This document shows, piece by piece, positions 24,397-34,881 of a stretch of 64,000 nt of DNA. Location: contig CM069607.1 of assembly GCA_035771175.1 (NCBI GenBank), forward strand, positions 13,834,001 through 13,898,000, read 5' to 3'. The notes under the pieces are model-generated. The model saw nothing but the letters and a program-made list of their open reading frames with translations, did not search any database and was not told the origin of the DNA. Made by a program: the position numbers and the translations under genes. Within the stretch, counting starts at the first letter, position 1, and each line of letters opens with the position of its first letter. The DNA is from Paratinospora sagittata. Lineage: Eukaryota > Streptophyta > Magnoliopsida > Ranunculales > Menispermaceae.

Positions 24397-24952
24397 CTCT
24401 ACCCCCCTTAAAAGGATTTCGCCCTCGAAATCTGTCCAAGTAGTAATGATGTCTATCTGCGTGAGATTCATTGTCGTCGTCATTGTTTGCTAGCTCAGGG
24501 TAGTGCCAGTAAGGTCCCTGTATGGCACTGTGGCCAGTAGAATCCTCAACATCATGAAACCATGGAGAGCAAATGGAGTCGGATTTGTCCTCATAAGGTT
24601 CCAACCTTTGCTTAACAGATGGTGGTGTAGGGATTTGCTGGTTGCATCGTTTAAGGGAAGGTAGGTTGAGCGGTGGGATGCTTTTTCGTGTTGTTGCTCG
24701 AATCTGGCCGCTTGACAATTTTGGTAGAAGATTCTGCCAAGATGAGGGCACAGGATTGTTGTGGGCAAAATTGTTACGAAAAAGCCATGCACGATCTGTC
24801 GATAAGGATCGCTGTCTGTGTGGCGATGGAGTTGATGATGCAAAGTAGTTGTGACTTGTCTCAGATCCTAGAGGAGTCGCTGCAGGTTGCCAAGGAGGCC
24901 ATTGCGTGTGTGCATCACTATATCCATCGATATTATTTTCTGATATCTGCAT
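24392..24952 (-). CDS. Extra 186-aa sense frame between chromodomain and 3' LTR
   Basis: An uninterrupted frame in the sense direction of the chromovirus starts MQISENNIDGYSDAHTQW and ends FRGRNPFKGGRV at the polypurine tract. The final residues are encoded by the tract region itself, as happens in some Tekay-type pol C termini. The body is rich in Ser, Pro, His and Asn and matches no domain I know. It may be a lengthened pol C terminus, a former accessory frame or captured DNA. That it stays open while neighbouring pol frames are broken is notable; its function is unknown. Confidence 0.5.
   Translation of the reverse strand: MQISENNIDGYSDAHTQWPPWQPAATPLGSETSHNYFASSTPSPHRQRSLSTDRAWLFRNNFAHNNPVPSSWQNLLPKLSSGQIRATTRKSIPPLNLPSLKRCNQQIPTPPSVKQRLEPYEDKSDSICSPWFHDVEDSTGHSAIQGPYWHYPELANNDDDNESHADRHHYYLDRFRGRNPFKGGRV
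24397..24413 (-). other. Polypurine tract of the chromovirus
   Basis: On the minus strand ttttaaggggggtagag directly precedes the LTR start TGTAATACCC. This primes plus-strand synthesis in LTR elements and fixes the internal edge of the 3' LTR. Confidence 0.8.
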
Positions 24953-25059
24953 AGTTATTCAAGTGAAACGATGTATTAAGATATTTGTTAACAAAGTTCC
25001 ATCATTTTATTGATAAGTGGAATAATACAATGTATCACATCATCAGTTATTACTAGAAA

Positions 25060-25463
25060 ACAATTCAGTGTATTTCTGTTTAATTGTTGCTTCTAGTTCT
25101 CATGTTGCTTCCTCTACTACATGGTGATCCTAGAGCACCTTCACAAGTGGTATCCTATGTCACCTTAGTTCTTGAGTTTTTCTATCCAGAATTTTGTAGC
25201 GCTCTCTCCTGATACCTATTTTCTTCCTCGACCCGAACCTAGAACAGAGGGATGATATGCGAAGGATAAGGACGATATTTTCGAAGCATGGATACGTGAA
25301 AGACGTCATGAACCTTAGACATAAAAAATGGAAGGGACAGACGATAAGCAAGTTTGCCAATACGTTCAATGATCTGAAATGGACCGATATACCGTGGGAA
25401 GAGCTTTCCTTTGATCCCAAAACACTTGACACCTCTTGTGGGCTGAACTTTTAGAAAAACCAA
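25060..25463 (-). pseudogene. Chromovirus pol C terminus with chromodomain relic
   Basis: The frame 25463-25239 carries the typical integrase C-terminal stretch GPFQIIERIGKLAYRLSLP, then VHDVFHVSMLRKYRP. It continues in other frames as RKTQELR, IPLVKVL and DHHVVEEAT-ELEATI, which resemble a plant chromodomain. There, tryptophan codons expected in the family are stops (TAG, TGA), consistent with C-to-T decay of methylated DNA. In active relatives the chromodomain steers integration into heterochromatin. Confidence 0.78.
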
Positions 25464-25486
25464 GTCCCCCTTATCAAATTCTAATG

Positions 25487-26413
25487 CTACCTCCGTTTGT
25501 CAGCATAGCTCTTATGTCGACTTTGTGCAACACGAGGTCGCTCATTTACTAGTGTGATCTTCCCAGAAGTCTCTTGAACTAGTTCAGGGCCCAACTGCGG
25601 TGGATCTGCCATATCTAACCAGCACACCGAAGATCTGCAAGGGCGACCATAGAGAGCCTCGTACGGTGCCATGCCGATACTAGTTTGGTAGCTAATGTTG
25701 TATGCAAACTCAGCTAAATGTAAGTATTTTGCCCATCCGTCTTAAAGTCCAAAATGCAGCACCGTAACATGTCTTCCAAGATTTGGATAAGAAGCTCTGA
25801 CTGCCCATCTGTCTGAGGGTGAAAGGTTGTGCTCATGGTGATCTTAGAGCCCATTCTACTCTGAAAACTTAGCCAAAATTTTGATGTTAATCGAGGGTCT
25901 CGATCAGAGATGATCGTGAGTGGTATGCCATGGAGGCGTACAATCTCTCTTTCATATAGTTCGGCAAGCTTGGCGGGGTTATCCGTGAACTTTATTGGCA
26001 AGAAGTGTGCAGACTTTGTAAGTCTGTCAATGATAACCCAGATAGCATCTTGCCCTTTAATATTTCGAGGCAAGGCTGTAACAAAAACCCATTGTGATGT
26101 TCTCCCACTTCCATTATCCAATAGGTAATGGCTGGAGAAGTCCAGAGGGAAGTCTTCATTCTGCTTTAACTTGCTGGCAAACGAGACATCGAGCAACGAA
26201 GTGTGCAATCGCCTTCTTCATTCCAGAAAACCAGAATTGTCGCTTGACATCCTTGTACATCTTGTCACTCCCAGGATGCACAGTGAACTTCGAACAGTGC
26301 ATCTCAGTGAGCACTTCTTTCCGAACCTCAAGATCGTTCGGTAGACAGAGACGTTTTTTTATAGAAAACTGTCCCGTCTTCAGAGACCCACCAGTGAGGA
26401 AGGTCTTGTCCAC
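25487..26413 (-). pseudogene. Chromovirus integrase
   Basis: The zinc-binding part (26413-26156) shows HCSKFTVHPGSDKMY and CLVCQQVKAE, an HHCC-type site. The catalytic core follows in another frame (26208-25714), with DRLTKSAHFLPI, IISDRDPRLTSKFW and HPQTDGQSELLIQ, including the second Asp and the HPQTDGQ stretch of the DD(35)E fold. The segment MAPYEALYGRPCRS lies at 25672 downward. The domains are spread over three frames by indels, so the protein is not made intact. Confidence 0.85.
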
Positions 26414-26510
26414 TGAGTAGAAGTTCTCTTTTCTCCATTAACATAGGGTCGTTGGCTTGAGCTGCTGAAATCTTTCGAACCAGCTCAGAGTTGGCTGATA
26501 ATTGAGAAAG

Positions 26511-27216
26511 TCATGATCTTGCGTCCTCCTCGATCAGTTGTAGGTTAAAATTATCTATCTTTATAGCCAACTTTCCTATTTCAAAGTTAAGAGTGCAAGC
26601 AACATAAGATTTTCTACTCAGGGCATCAGCCACAACATTGGCCTTACTGGGATGGTACTGGAGTTGAAAGTCATAATCTTTCAAGAATTCTAACCATCGT
26701 CTTTGGCAGAGGTTTAGGCCTCTTTGGGTGTAGATGTACTTAAGACTCTTGTGATCCGAGAAGACCTCAAACCGTTTATCGTATAGGTAATGACGCCATA
26801 ACTTCAGTGCAAATACGACAGCTGCAAGTTTCAAGTCATGTGTTGAGTAATTACCCTCATGAATCTTCAGTTGCCTCGAGGCATATGCAACAACTTGGCC
26901 TTCTTGCATTAGTACGACACTTAAGCCTTGGAGAGAGGCGTCCGTGTATTGTGAAAATCCAAGTGCATTTCTTGGAGTGATTAGTACTGGTGCCGTCGTG
27001 AGGCGCTTCTTCAATTCCTGAAATGAAGTTTCACAGGCGGGATTCTAGATGAATCGCACATCTTTCTGAGTGAGCTTTGTCATAGGTTCAACAATCTTTG
27101 AGAAGCTCTTGATGAAGCTTCTGTAATAACCAGCCAAACTAAGAAAACTCCTAATCTGAGTAACACTGGTAGGCTGCTTCCAGTTTAAAACCGCTTCAAC
27201 CTTAGAAGGATCCACC
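26511..27216 (-). pseudogene. Chromovirus RT connection and RNase H
   Basis: Minus-strand reading from 27216 gives VDPSKVEAVLNWKQP and SFLSLAGYYRSFIKSFSK, the end of the reverse transcriptase. An open frame then runs 27014-26511 with [61 protein letters not shown] and [13 protein letters not shown]. This is a complete gypsy RNase H domain with its Asp and Glu residues in place. The catalytic RT palm upstream is absent. Confidence 0.87.
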
Positions 27217-27612
27217 TCAATACCATTTCCAGTTTAAAACAGTCGAGTTGTGTATCCATTTCCTTGTTCCCTGAATCTTGACAAACTCATCTGTGGGCAA
27301 GGTTAACTGAACTTGCTTCTTCATACAATCGATCTTTGCATTCAGTGGTGCGACCCAGTCCATGCCGAGGATGATGTCGAAGTCTTCAATATCCATCACA
27401 AAAAGATCTGCATATATTATCTGTTCTGACATTTGAAGCTCACATCGAGAACATTGCAAACTCACGTTAGTACCAAATCCTAAAGATGATGTGACATGGA
27501 TTGTGATTTCTGTGGGTTCAGGATGCAACCCTAAATGTCTTACCAATCCAAATGATATAAAAGAATGCGTAGCACCCGAATCGAACAAGACATGCACCAT
27601 TGTATTGAACAA
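27217..27612 (-). pseudogene. Chromovirus aspartic protease
   Basis: The frame shows VLFDSGATHSFIS, the retroviral-type aspartic protease active site DSGA, followed by the flap-proximal region and IILGMDWVAPLNAKIDC, the usual C-terminal landmark. It processes the Gag-Pol precursor in active relatives. It then stops in sequence joined directly to the end of the RT domain, because the RT core is deleted. Confidence 0.87.
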
Positions 27613-28760
27613 GGAAAATGTACCTTCGACTACATTGTTGTCTGGGAGGCGTTGTTGAGCGATAGAAAATCCTCTACCCTGGTTCCGTTGCCCCTGGTTC
27701 TGCTGGTTCTGCCTGGGTTGGGCATTAGCAGCAGGTGGTACTTGTTGGACTGGAACAACGGGAATAGGTTGCTGAAGGTGCGGACATGCATTTCTAACAT
27801 GACCTCATTCTTCTGAACAGGGGTTGGGAGGGTTGAGTTTTGATTATAATAGGACTTCTTCTTGTTGCCCTGCTGCGAACCTTGTTGGGAAAACGTTGCA
27901 AGCAGTTTTCCCCTATTCAGTCTCTACTCCTGCACAATCTTTTCTTGCTCAAAGCTCATGGCCTTGTCAACGACCTCCCTTTAAATCTTGAGATCCAAGA
28001 TCGACAAGGCTTGTCGAATGTCAGGACGAAGGCTATTGTACAATTTCTCGGTCTTATCTTGCTCTGTTGAGATGGTGGAGAGAGAGTAGACCGATAATTC
28101 TTTAAACTTGACAGCATACTCCCTGACTGTCATGCCGCCTTGGTATAGCTTGGCGAACTCCTGGTGCTTCTGCCTCTTCACAGCCCCGGGGAAGTACTTA
28201 TCAATAAACAATGACTTGAACTGTTGCCAAGTCATGTCAGTGGTGTTGACCCTTGGGTCCTCCTTTACTGTTATCCACCATGTATTTACTCCACCAATAA
28301 GTTGGTAGGACGCAAGTGGAATCTTTCGAGCCTCATCGACTCCCATTGCATCGAGAGTCTTCTTTGACTTATCCAGCCATTTCTGTACCTCTTCAGCATC
28401 ACTGGTGCAAGCAAAAGTAAGACGTTGTAGCCTATTGTACTTCGTAATTTGGTCGGTTTGAGTCTCCGACCCAGATCTCATAGGTGCCTGAACAGTAACA
28501 ACCTGATTTGCCGCGGTCTCACGAACGACCATCTGAACAGTTACTTTCATCGCCTCGATAAATCCGACAAAAAAGACTTCCATACTCAAAGGCATGGCAA
28601 AGGATGTGGGTTGGGGTGGCACTACCTGCCTAGACATAGTGGCAGTGTCGGGTGTGGCCTGTGCTGTCGTCGGAGGCGACGGTTCCTGGTTCTGAATCTT
28701 AGGAAGTGCCTCCTCTGCTGGACGAAAAGTACGTGGCCTTCCTCTCTTCCTGGTTTGCAT
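27613..28760 (-). pseudogene. Chromovirus gag
   Basis: Gag starts MQTRKRGRPRTFRPAEEAL at 28760. The capsid-like retrotransposon gag domain covers about residues 120-250, with WWITVKEDP, MTWQQFKSLFIDKYFPGAVK, EFAKLYQGGMTVREYAVKF and LYNSLRPDIRQ. The frame then breaks at 27981. Beyond it, a zinc-knuckle remnant reads CSEE-stop-GHVRNACPHLQQP, so the CCHC knuckle is interrupted by one stop codon. The start is supported by the basic MQTRKRGRP leader usual for Tekay-type gag. Confidence 0.85.
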
Positions 28761-28799
28761 ATTCTTACTGGCAAGGAGAAAAATAAAATCATGATTTAG

Positions 28800-31500
28800 G
28801 AACTGTAGCCAAGTATAATGTTATGATATTCTCGGCAACAAATTCGAGAGTACTGCAATATGAGAACCACCTATCTTTCTAAGTATAATGTAAGGTTTTT
28901 GTTGAGGAATCAAATAATCTTATGTGCCTCGTATGTTTGGCCATGGTGTAAAACAATGTTAGAATTTTCTTTTTATATAATAAGTATAAAACTTGAAAGT
29001 ATTTCAAATGTTTTGGTTCTGTTTTTTGTGAACATACATATATATTTCATTGAAAATCCATACGAGTCATAAAAATTCTAAGATTTGCCTCGGTAAATAT
29101 CCTGATCTAACGTTCTATCGCAATCTTATGTATTCAAACTCTTTCTCTTAGTCTTTTCGACTATTATCCAAATTCGTGTGTCCCATACCACATGAATTTG
29201 GTAATAAGGGTGTCAACCAAGTTAAGTTGTATGAACACGGTCTCTATAAAACATCGGCTGAATAGTAGTTCACTAATAGTATCGTCCAAGTTAACTCGTC
29301 CCATACCGTGTAAACTTAGTGATATTGTTAGTAATGCAACTTTCTCCAAATGTTTCTTTTCATACAAGGTCGTTGCTCTTCGACGTTTTGCATACGTGTT
29401 AACAAAACATTTTGAGTCTCCTCCATCCGAGCAATACTAGCAACAATCACATTTAACTGCTCGAATGGGTTAGTCGATTGCCACATCGATGGTTGATGGG
29501 TTGACTGTCCCATAGGTGGAGGGTAGGCCGTAGGCATTGGTGGAAAGTATTGGCCGTACGGTTGACTCATAGGTGTGGGGAAGTTGTCACACCCTGGGTT
29601 GCACAGCGTGCCCCCTACCCAGGTGTGGGCTCACCCCCGCGGGGCGAACGCCAGCCATTATGGATCCATAATATTGTCCCATCCCGGTACAGCCACCGCC
29701 ACACAAGGACGTCTCTTGTACACGGGATCATTTGTCCGATACTATTCACTCGTGAATAGCGCAGGGCCTCCCTAGGAATCGAACTCGAGACCTCCCTTAA
29801 GGAGTTTAATTTCGCATTCCTAGTAGCCACTGAACCATTAGCTCAGTGGTTACTAGGAATGTGAAATTAGACTCCTTAAGGGAGGTCTCGAGTTCGATTC
29901 CTAGGGAGGCCCTGTACTATTCATGAGTGAATAGTGTCAGACAAATGATCCCGTGTACAAGAGACGTCCTTGTGTGGAGGTGGCTGTACCGGGATGGGAC
30001 AATATTATGGATCAATAATGGCTGGCGTTCGCCCCGTGGGGGTGCGCCCACACCTAGGTAGGGGGCACGCTGTGCAACCCTGGGTGTGACAAAAAGGCCT
30101 TATGTTGGCTCAGTGGTTACTAGGAATGCGAAATCAGACTCAAGGGAGGTCTCGAGTTCGATTCCTAGGGAGGCCCTGCACTATTCATGAATAGTAAAGA
30201 CAAATGATCTCGTGTACAAGAGACGTCCTTGTGTGGCGGTGGCTGTACCGGGATGAGATAATATTATGGATCCATAATGGCTGGCGTTCGCCCCGAGGGG
30301 GTGCGCCCACACCTGGGTAGGGGGCACGCTGTGCGTCACACCCTGGGTTGCACAGCGTGCCCCCTACCCAAGTGTGGGAGCACCCGCTCAGGGTGAACGC
30401 CAACCATTATGGATCCATAATATTGTCACATCTAGGCGAATTCGCGATACCCAACAGGGCCCTAGTAATGGACTAGATCATTTATCCCCACTATTCATGA
30501 ATAGTGAAGGGCCTCCCTCAAGTCGAACTCGCAACCTCCCCTTTAAGAGGTTAGATTTCGCACTTGGAGTAGCCACTGAACCATTGGCTGAGTGGTTACT
30601 AGGAATGCGAAATCAGACTCCTTAAGAGAGGTCTTGAGTTCGATTCCTAGGGAGGCCCTACACTATTCATAAATAGTGGCAGACAAATGATCCCGTGTAC
30701 AAGAGACGTCCTTGTGTGGCTGTGGCTGTACCGGGATGGGACAATATTATGGATCCATAATGGCTGGCGTTCGCCCTGAGGGGGTGCGCCCACACCTGGG
30801 TAGGGGGCACGCTGTGCAACCCAGGGTGTGACAAAAAGGCTTTATGTATACATGATGCCTTTTTGTCACACCCTGGGTTGCACAGCGTGCCCCCTACCCA
30901 GGTGTGGGCGCACCCCCTCGGGGCTAACGCCAGCCTTTATGGATCCATAATATTGTCACATCTAGCCGAATTCGCGATACCCAACAGGGCCCTAGTAACG
31001 GACTAGATCATTTACCCCCACTACTTATGAATAGTGAAGGGCCTCCCCAAGTCGAACTCGCAACCTCCCTTTTAAGAGGTTAGATTTCGCACTTGGAGTA
31101 GCCACTGAACCATTGACTTAGTTGCTACTAGGAATGCGAAATCAGACTCCTTAAGGGAGGTCTCGAGCTCGATTCCTAGGGAGGCCCTACACTATTCATG
31201 AATAGTGGCAGACAAATGATCATGTGTACAAGAGACGTCCTTGTGTGGCGGTGGCTATACCGGGATGGGACAATATTATAGATCCATAATGGCTGGCGTT
31301 CGCCCCGAGGGGGTGCGCCCACACCTGGGTAGGGGGCACGCTGTGCAACCCAGGGTGTGACATGTATACTTGAGGCCTTTTTGTCACACCCTCATAGTCA
31401 TAACCTCCCTTTCGAACAATTCCTTGAGTCTTGTGGGAATTGGTTCCTGACTACTAGAAGTCGTTCTTTCACTTGAGACCATTATCTTGCTGAAAGGAAA
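28800..31500 (-). pseudogene. Upstream frame between primer site and gag, split by a SINE cluster
   Basis: On the minus strand, MVSSERTTSSSQEPIPTRL starts near 31480 and continues LKELFEREVMTM up to 31391. After the nested cluster the same style of sequence resumes with FPTPMSQPYGQYFPPMP, then NPFEQLNVIVASIARMEETQ and NVLLTRMQNVEEQ (29570-29328), and then decays. It is Pro/Gln-rich followed by a possible coiled coil. I do not recognise the product. Standard Tekay elements have only an untranslated leader here, so it may be a separate gag-like frame or an older insertion. Confidence 0.45.
29585..31390. mobile_element. Cluster of seven SINE-like units, mostly head-to-head pairs
   Basis: Units lie at about 29585-29837 (minus), 29838-30091 (plus), 30105-30334 (plus, cut), 30335-30584 (minus), 30585-30833 (plus), 30864-31114 (minus) and 31115-31362 (plus). 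Each head reads TGGCTCAGTGGTTA, a good RNA polymerase III A box. About 50 bp later comes GAGTTCGATTCC, a good B box, so the head is tRNA-derived, probably from a long-variable-arm tRNA. Each tail ends gggtgtgaca, often followed by aaaaaggccttatgta. Opposite units meet at their heads, making palindromes of about 500 bp. Minus units 4 and 6 belong to a different subfamily from their plus partners. Confidence 0.75.
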
Positions 31501-31619
31501 ATAAACTTGTGAAAGACACAAAATATATTTCTAACATTTTTAAGATTTATGCCTTGTCCGTTGGACAATATTTTCTATTTTTTCTCTTGATGTTTATGCC
31601 ATCGTTTAATCCAAATTTT

Positions 31620-31770
31620 CCATTAGCAATATGATATATATATCTCATATATACATAGATATATATATATTTAATCATAACTATATATATATTTGAATCT
31701 AAATTACATAATTTTCTAGATATATATTTAATATAGATCTCAACTATATATATATATATATATATATCTA
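31620..31770. repeat. AT-dinucleotide-rich tract in the chromovirus leader
   Basis: Interrupted (TA)n and (ATAT) runs, the longest at about 31743-31768, lie between the primer site and the upstream frame. This is simple-sequence expansion. Confidence 0.75.
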
Positions 31771-31824
31771 ATAAATAACTTATTCCCCTAATTTGGTGGA
31801 CTCGGGCGGGCCTTGGACCTTACA

Positions 31825-31835
31825 CTCTGATACCA
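31825..31835 (-). other. Primer binding site, tRNA-Met(i) type
   Basis: On the minus strand TGGTATCAGAG lies 5 bp from the 5' LTR end. It is complementary to the 3' end of initiator tRNA-Met, the standard primer of plant gypsy and copia elements. It proves that 31841-32754 is the 5' LTR. Confidence 0.88.
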
Positions 31836-31840
31836 TTAAA

Positions 31841-32754
31841 TGTCACACCCCGCCCGGATGTGCCTAAACCGACGGGACACTCACGGACGGGGCGCGAATG
31901 CATTATAACGATAATTGAGTGCGCGGAAACACGCTTAAGTATAAGTCTGATTACATTAATTTCAGAATGTATTTGTACATGAATAGTTAAGGGAACATTC
32001 TCCCAAAATCCCCAATGAATAATACAAAGAGTGCAAAATGTGAGCCCAAAAACCTGCACCCATTCCACCCTAATCTCCTGTGAAAAATTGGATAACAACG
32101 GGGTGAGCAACGTCTGGTGATCCTCATCAGGGTCAGTATCACCACGTGCAAGGTTAGGACATTCAGTATTACTTGTATAAGCAAATAGCTTTCAAATAAG
32201 ACCAACCACATCAGTCTCCAGCTGAGAGGTGAGACACGGGGTCTACTTAAATACCAATCGTTTATAACAGCACGCTGCCTCCCGTTCACTATTTAAAGTT
32301 ACTGAGGACAAAACTGAGTCTGGTTGAGCCAGATTGACCACTAATCCGACATAACAACAATGTAATACATGAACTCCAAATATACAGGCATAAGTATGAC
32401 AAGTATAAACATTATACTCAATAATGCAGCGTAAAATAATAGTAAACATAATGATAAATGAATGTAAACTTTAATAAAAGTTATAAGACACGCAAACCTA
32501 TGTTTCGTTCCCCACCTTCAGATAAAAACTCTTTTGAAAATTGGCTCCGTCTCTTGGGCAGAACCGCGTTGCACCGCACAGAGAATCTCAAAAAAGAAGA
32601 CAAAAACTTAAAATAAGTGAAATAGAGAAGGAAAATCACAAGGAGAAGTGATTTTGGTGTGAGAAATGAGGAGGGGGAGGGGTTCCTTAAATAGTAAAAA
32701 TGGGGCAGGTGCCCGAATTTTATTTTATTTTTTGTGCAAACCTAGGGTATTACA
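31841..32754 (-). mobile_element. 5' LTR of the chromovirus, internally deleted
   Basis: Plus-strand ends are TGTCACACCCCGCCC and CCTAGGGTATTACA. Only 914 bp remain compared with about 1375 bp in the two other minus-strand copies. The missing block lies at ggggtgagc|aacgtctgg (about 32106), removing about 440 bp that include the conserved TGAGC/GCTCA hairpin motif and the neighbouring gtccctcccc repeats. Confidence 0.85.
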
Positions 32755-32917
32755 CTGAAAGTGGTTGGATGAAAAGATTCCCAGCGGATAGCCTGCGGTG
32801 GCCATAAACAACTTATAATATAAATAAAGGCTTTGTGTAGTTTTAAAATTTGGTGCGGAGGTCAAATATTCACCAGGCGTCCGCTGCGGGATGCGGCCGC
32901 CTAGGACAACTGAGGGG
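32755..32917 (+). repeat. Satellite fragment between two retroelements
   Basis: Begins ctgaaagtggttggatgaaa and runs to ctaggacaactgagggg, one partial unit of the about 180-bp array isolated by the flanking insertions. Confidence 0.88.
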
Positions 32918-34449
32918 TGTAATACCCTAGGATTGCAAAAAAAAAAAAAAAATTTAGGGGCAACGCCCGAACGTTCAGACGCATGCTCGAACGTTCAGGC
33001 GCAATGCCCGAACATTAAGGCGCAATGCCAGAACATTCAGGCGCAATGCCCGAACATTCAGGCGCATGCCCGAATGTTCGAGCACAACGCCCAAACGTTT
33101 AGGCGCCAAAAATCTCTATATAAGGAACCCTCCTCATTTCTCATTTCTCACACCAAAATCACTCTCCTTGTGATTTTCCTTCTCTTTCCACTCATTTTGA
33201 GTTTTTAGTTTTTGAGACTCTCTGTCCGAGACTCTCAGTGCGGTGTGACGAAGTTCTGTCCGGAGAAAAACGTCAGATCTAAAAGAAGAAGTTCTTATCT
33301 GAAGGTGGGGAACGAAACATAGGTTTGCGTGTTTTATAACTTTTATTAAAGTTTACATTCAGTTATTATTATATGTACTGTTCATTTACACTGCATTATG
33401 TCATATAATGTTTATACTGTCGCATTTATGCCTGTACACTTGGAATTCACGTATTATACCATTATAATGCCGGATTTGTGGTCAATCTGACTCAACTAGA
33501 CTCGGTCTTGTCCTCAGTAACTTTAAATAGTGAACGGGAGGCAGCGGGCTGCTCTAGGCGATTGGTATTTAAGCAGACCTTGTGTCTCACCTCTCAACTG
33601 GGGACTGATCTAGTTGGTCTTATTGAAAGCTATCAGCTTATACAAGTAATACTGAATGTCTTAACCTTGCACGTCGTGATACCAACTCTGATAAGGATCA
33701 CCAGACGTTGCCAAAGTCAGTCTAAATATCAAGAAAAGACCAGACCAGTAGACTAGACCAGTTCATGCATTGGCATCATACATATCACCACCTAGGGACG
33801 TATATGGTTTATGACTCATAGAATAGTTAGGAGCATTGCTCGCTATTTATTATATTTCTCTGGAGAGGGACGTACATGAGAACCCGGCTACGCCTGGGGA
33901 GGGACATCATTACGTGAATCCAGAGCATCGTTCCTGAGGAGGGACGTACAATAGAACCTGGCTACGCCAGGGGAGAACGTCCGGACGGACATTTGTACGT
34001 GGACTCAGATGATGTACGTTCATCAAACCAATACGAGACGGTGTCATGCATACATATATATTGATTGATTATAATGCTCACATGAGTATTTAAGATATTT
34101 GATATTGAAATATGTTTTATTAATTGTTATACTCACGAACTATTTACCCACTGAGCGCGTTAAGCTCACTCCATTATCATCCAATCTTTCACAGGAAATT
34201 AGGGTGGACTGCGTGCAGGTTATGGGGCCCACATTTTTGTACCCTCTGTATTATTCATTGGAGATTTTGGGGAGTATGTTCCCTTGACCATTTTATGTAC
34301 AAAAAATACTCTGAATTAAATGAAATCAGATTTATACTATGTTATATATTTCCGCTGCGCACTCTGTTGTTACCATTGTTATTATTCCAAATGCGCGCCC
34401 CATCCGAGAGTGTACCGCAGGTTTAAGCGCGTCCAGGAGGGGTGTGACA
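32918..34449 (+). mobile_element. Solo LTR, chromovirus family, plus orientation
   Basis: It starts TGTAATACCCTAGG and ends GGAGGGGTGTGACA. At 1532 bp it is longer than its relatives, largely because of an expanded minisatellite at about 32958-33105 (aacgcccgaacgttcaggcg type, about 24 bp per unit, six or more copies). The hairpin motif CCACTGAGC-GCGTTAA-GCTCAC lies at about 34150. It sits between two pieces of satellite. A clean 5-bp duplication is not visible (agggg and ggcac), perhaps because the site was G-rich and slipped. Confidence 0.82.
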
Positions 34450-34568
34450 GGCACTAATTGGGAAGCGCTGAAAGTGGTTTGATGAAAAAATTCCCGGTGG
34501 ATAGCTCGCAGTGGCCTTAAACAACTTATAAAAGAAAGAAAGGGTTTGTGTAGTTTTGAAATCTGGTG
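34450..34568 (+). repeat. Satellite fragment
   Basis: One partial unit from ggcactaattgggaagcgctg to gaaatctggtg, continuing the array after the solo LTR. Its last five bases TGGTG are the left copy of the next target duplication. Confidence 0.85.
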
Positions 34569-34881
34569 TGTCACACTCCAGTACACAGCACACCGCAGTG
34601 TCTAGTACCCCCGGGATGTGATGGGTACACATACCCCAACCATTACATACCACATAATATTGTCACATCCCAGTACACAGCCCACCGCAGTGTCTAGTAC
34701 CCCCGGGATCATTTATCCACACTATTTATGTAAATGATCCCGGGGGTACTAGACACTGCGGTGGGCTGTGTACTGGGATGCGACAATATTATGTGGTATG
34801 TAATGGCTGGGGTATGCGTACCCATCACATCCCGGGGGTACTAGACACTGCGGTGTGCTGTGTACTAGGGTGTGACAAAAA
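34569..34881. repeat. Foldback palindrome
   Basis: Two arms of about 155 bp mirror each other around cactatttatgtaaatgatc. Within each arm the phrase ctagtacccccgggat occurs twice, so the structure contains direct and inverted copies of the same motif. The ends TGTCACAC and GTGTGACA resemble the SINE-like units at 29585-31362. Confidence 0.82.

Larger units (their letters stand above)
21641..32754 (-). mobile_element. Tekay/Del-like chromovirus (Ty3/gypsy), 11.1 kb, defective
   Basis: On the minus strand the order is 5' LTR (31841-32754), tRNA-Met primer site, an upstream frame, gag, protease, RNase H, integrase, chromodomain, an extra C-terminal frame, polypurine tract and 3' LTR (21641-24396). 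Integrase plus chromodomain after RNase H defines a chromovirus. The reverse transcriptase core is missing, the 5' LTR has an internal deletion, several frames are broken, and there are nested insertions, so the copy cannot move by itself. It sits inside the satellite array, but the flanks (tcaaa and ctgaa) do not match and about 67 bp of a repeat unit is missing at the junction, suggesting later rearrangement. Confidence 0.88.

Noticed and set aside
24490..24954. Alternative frames overlapping the 186 aa frame on both strands
   Set aside because: They are shorter or antisense to the retrotransposon and lack domain features.
29838..29910. Functional tRNA gene from A and B boxes
   Set aside because: No cloverleaf with paired acceptor stem can be formed, the box spacing is long, and the sequence is repeated with SINE-like tails.
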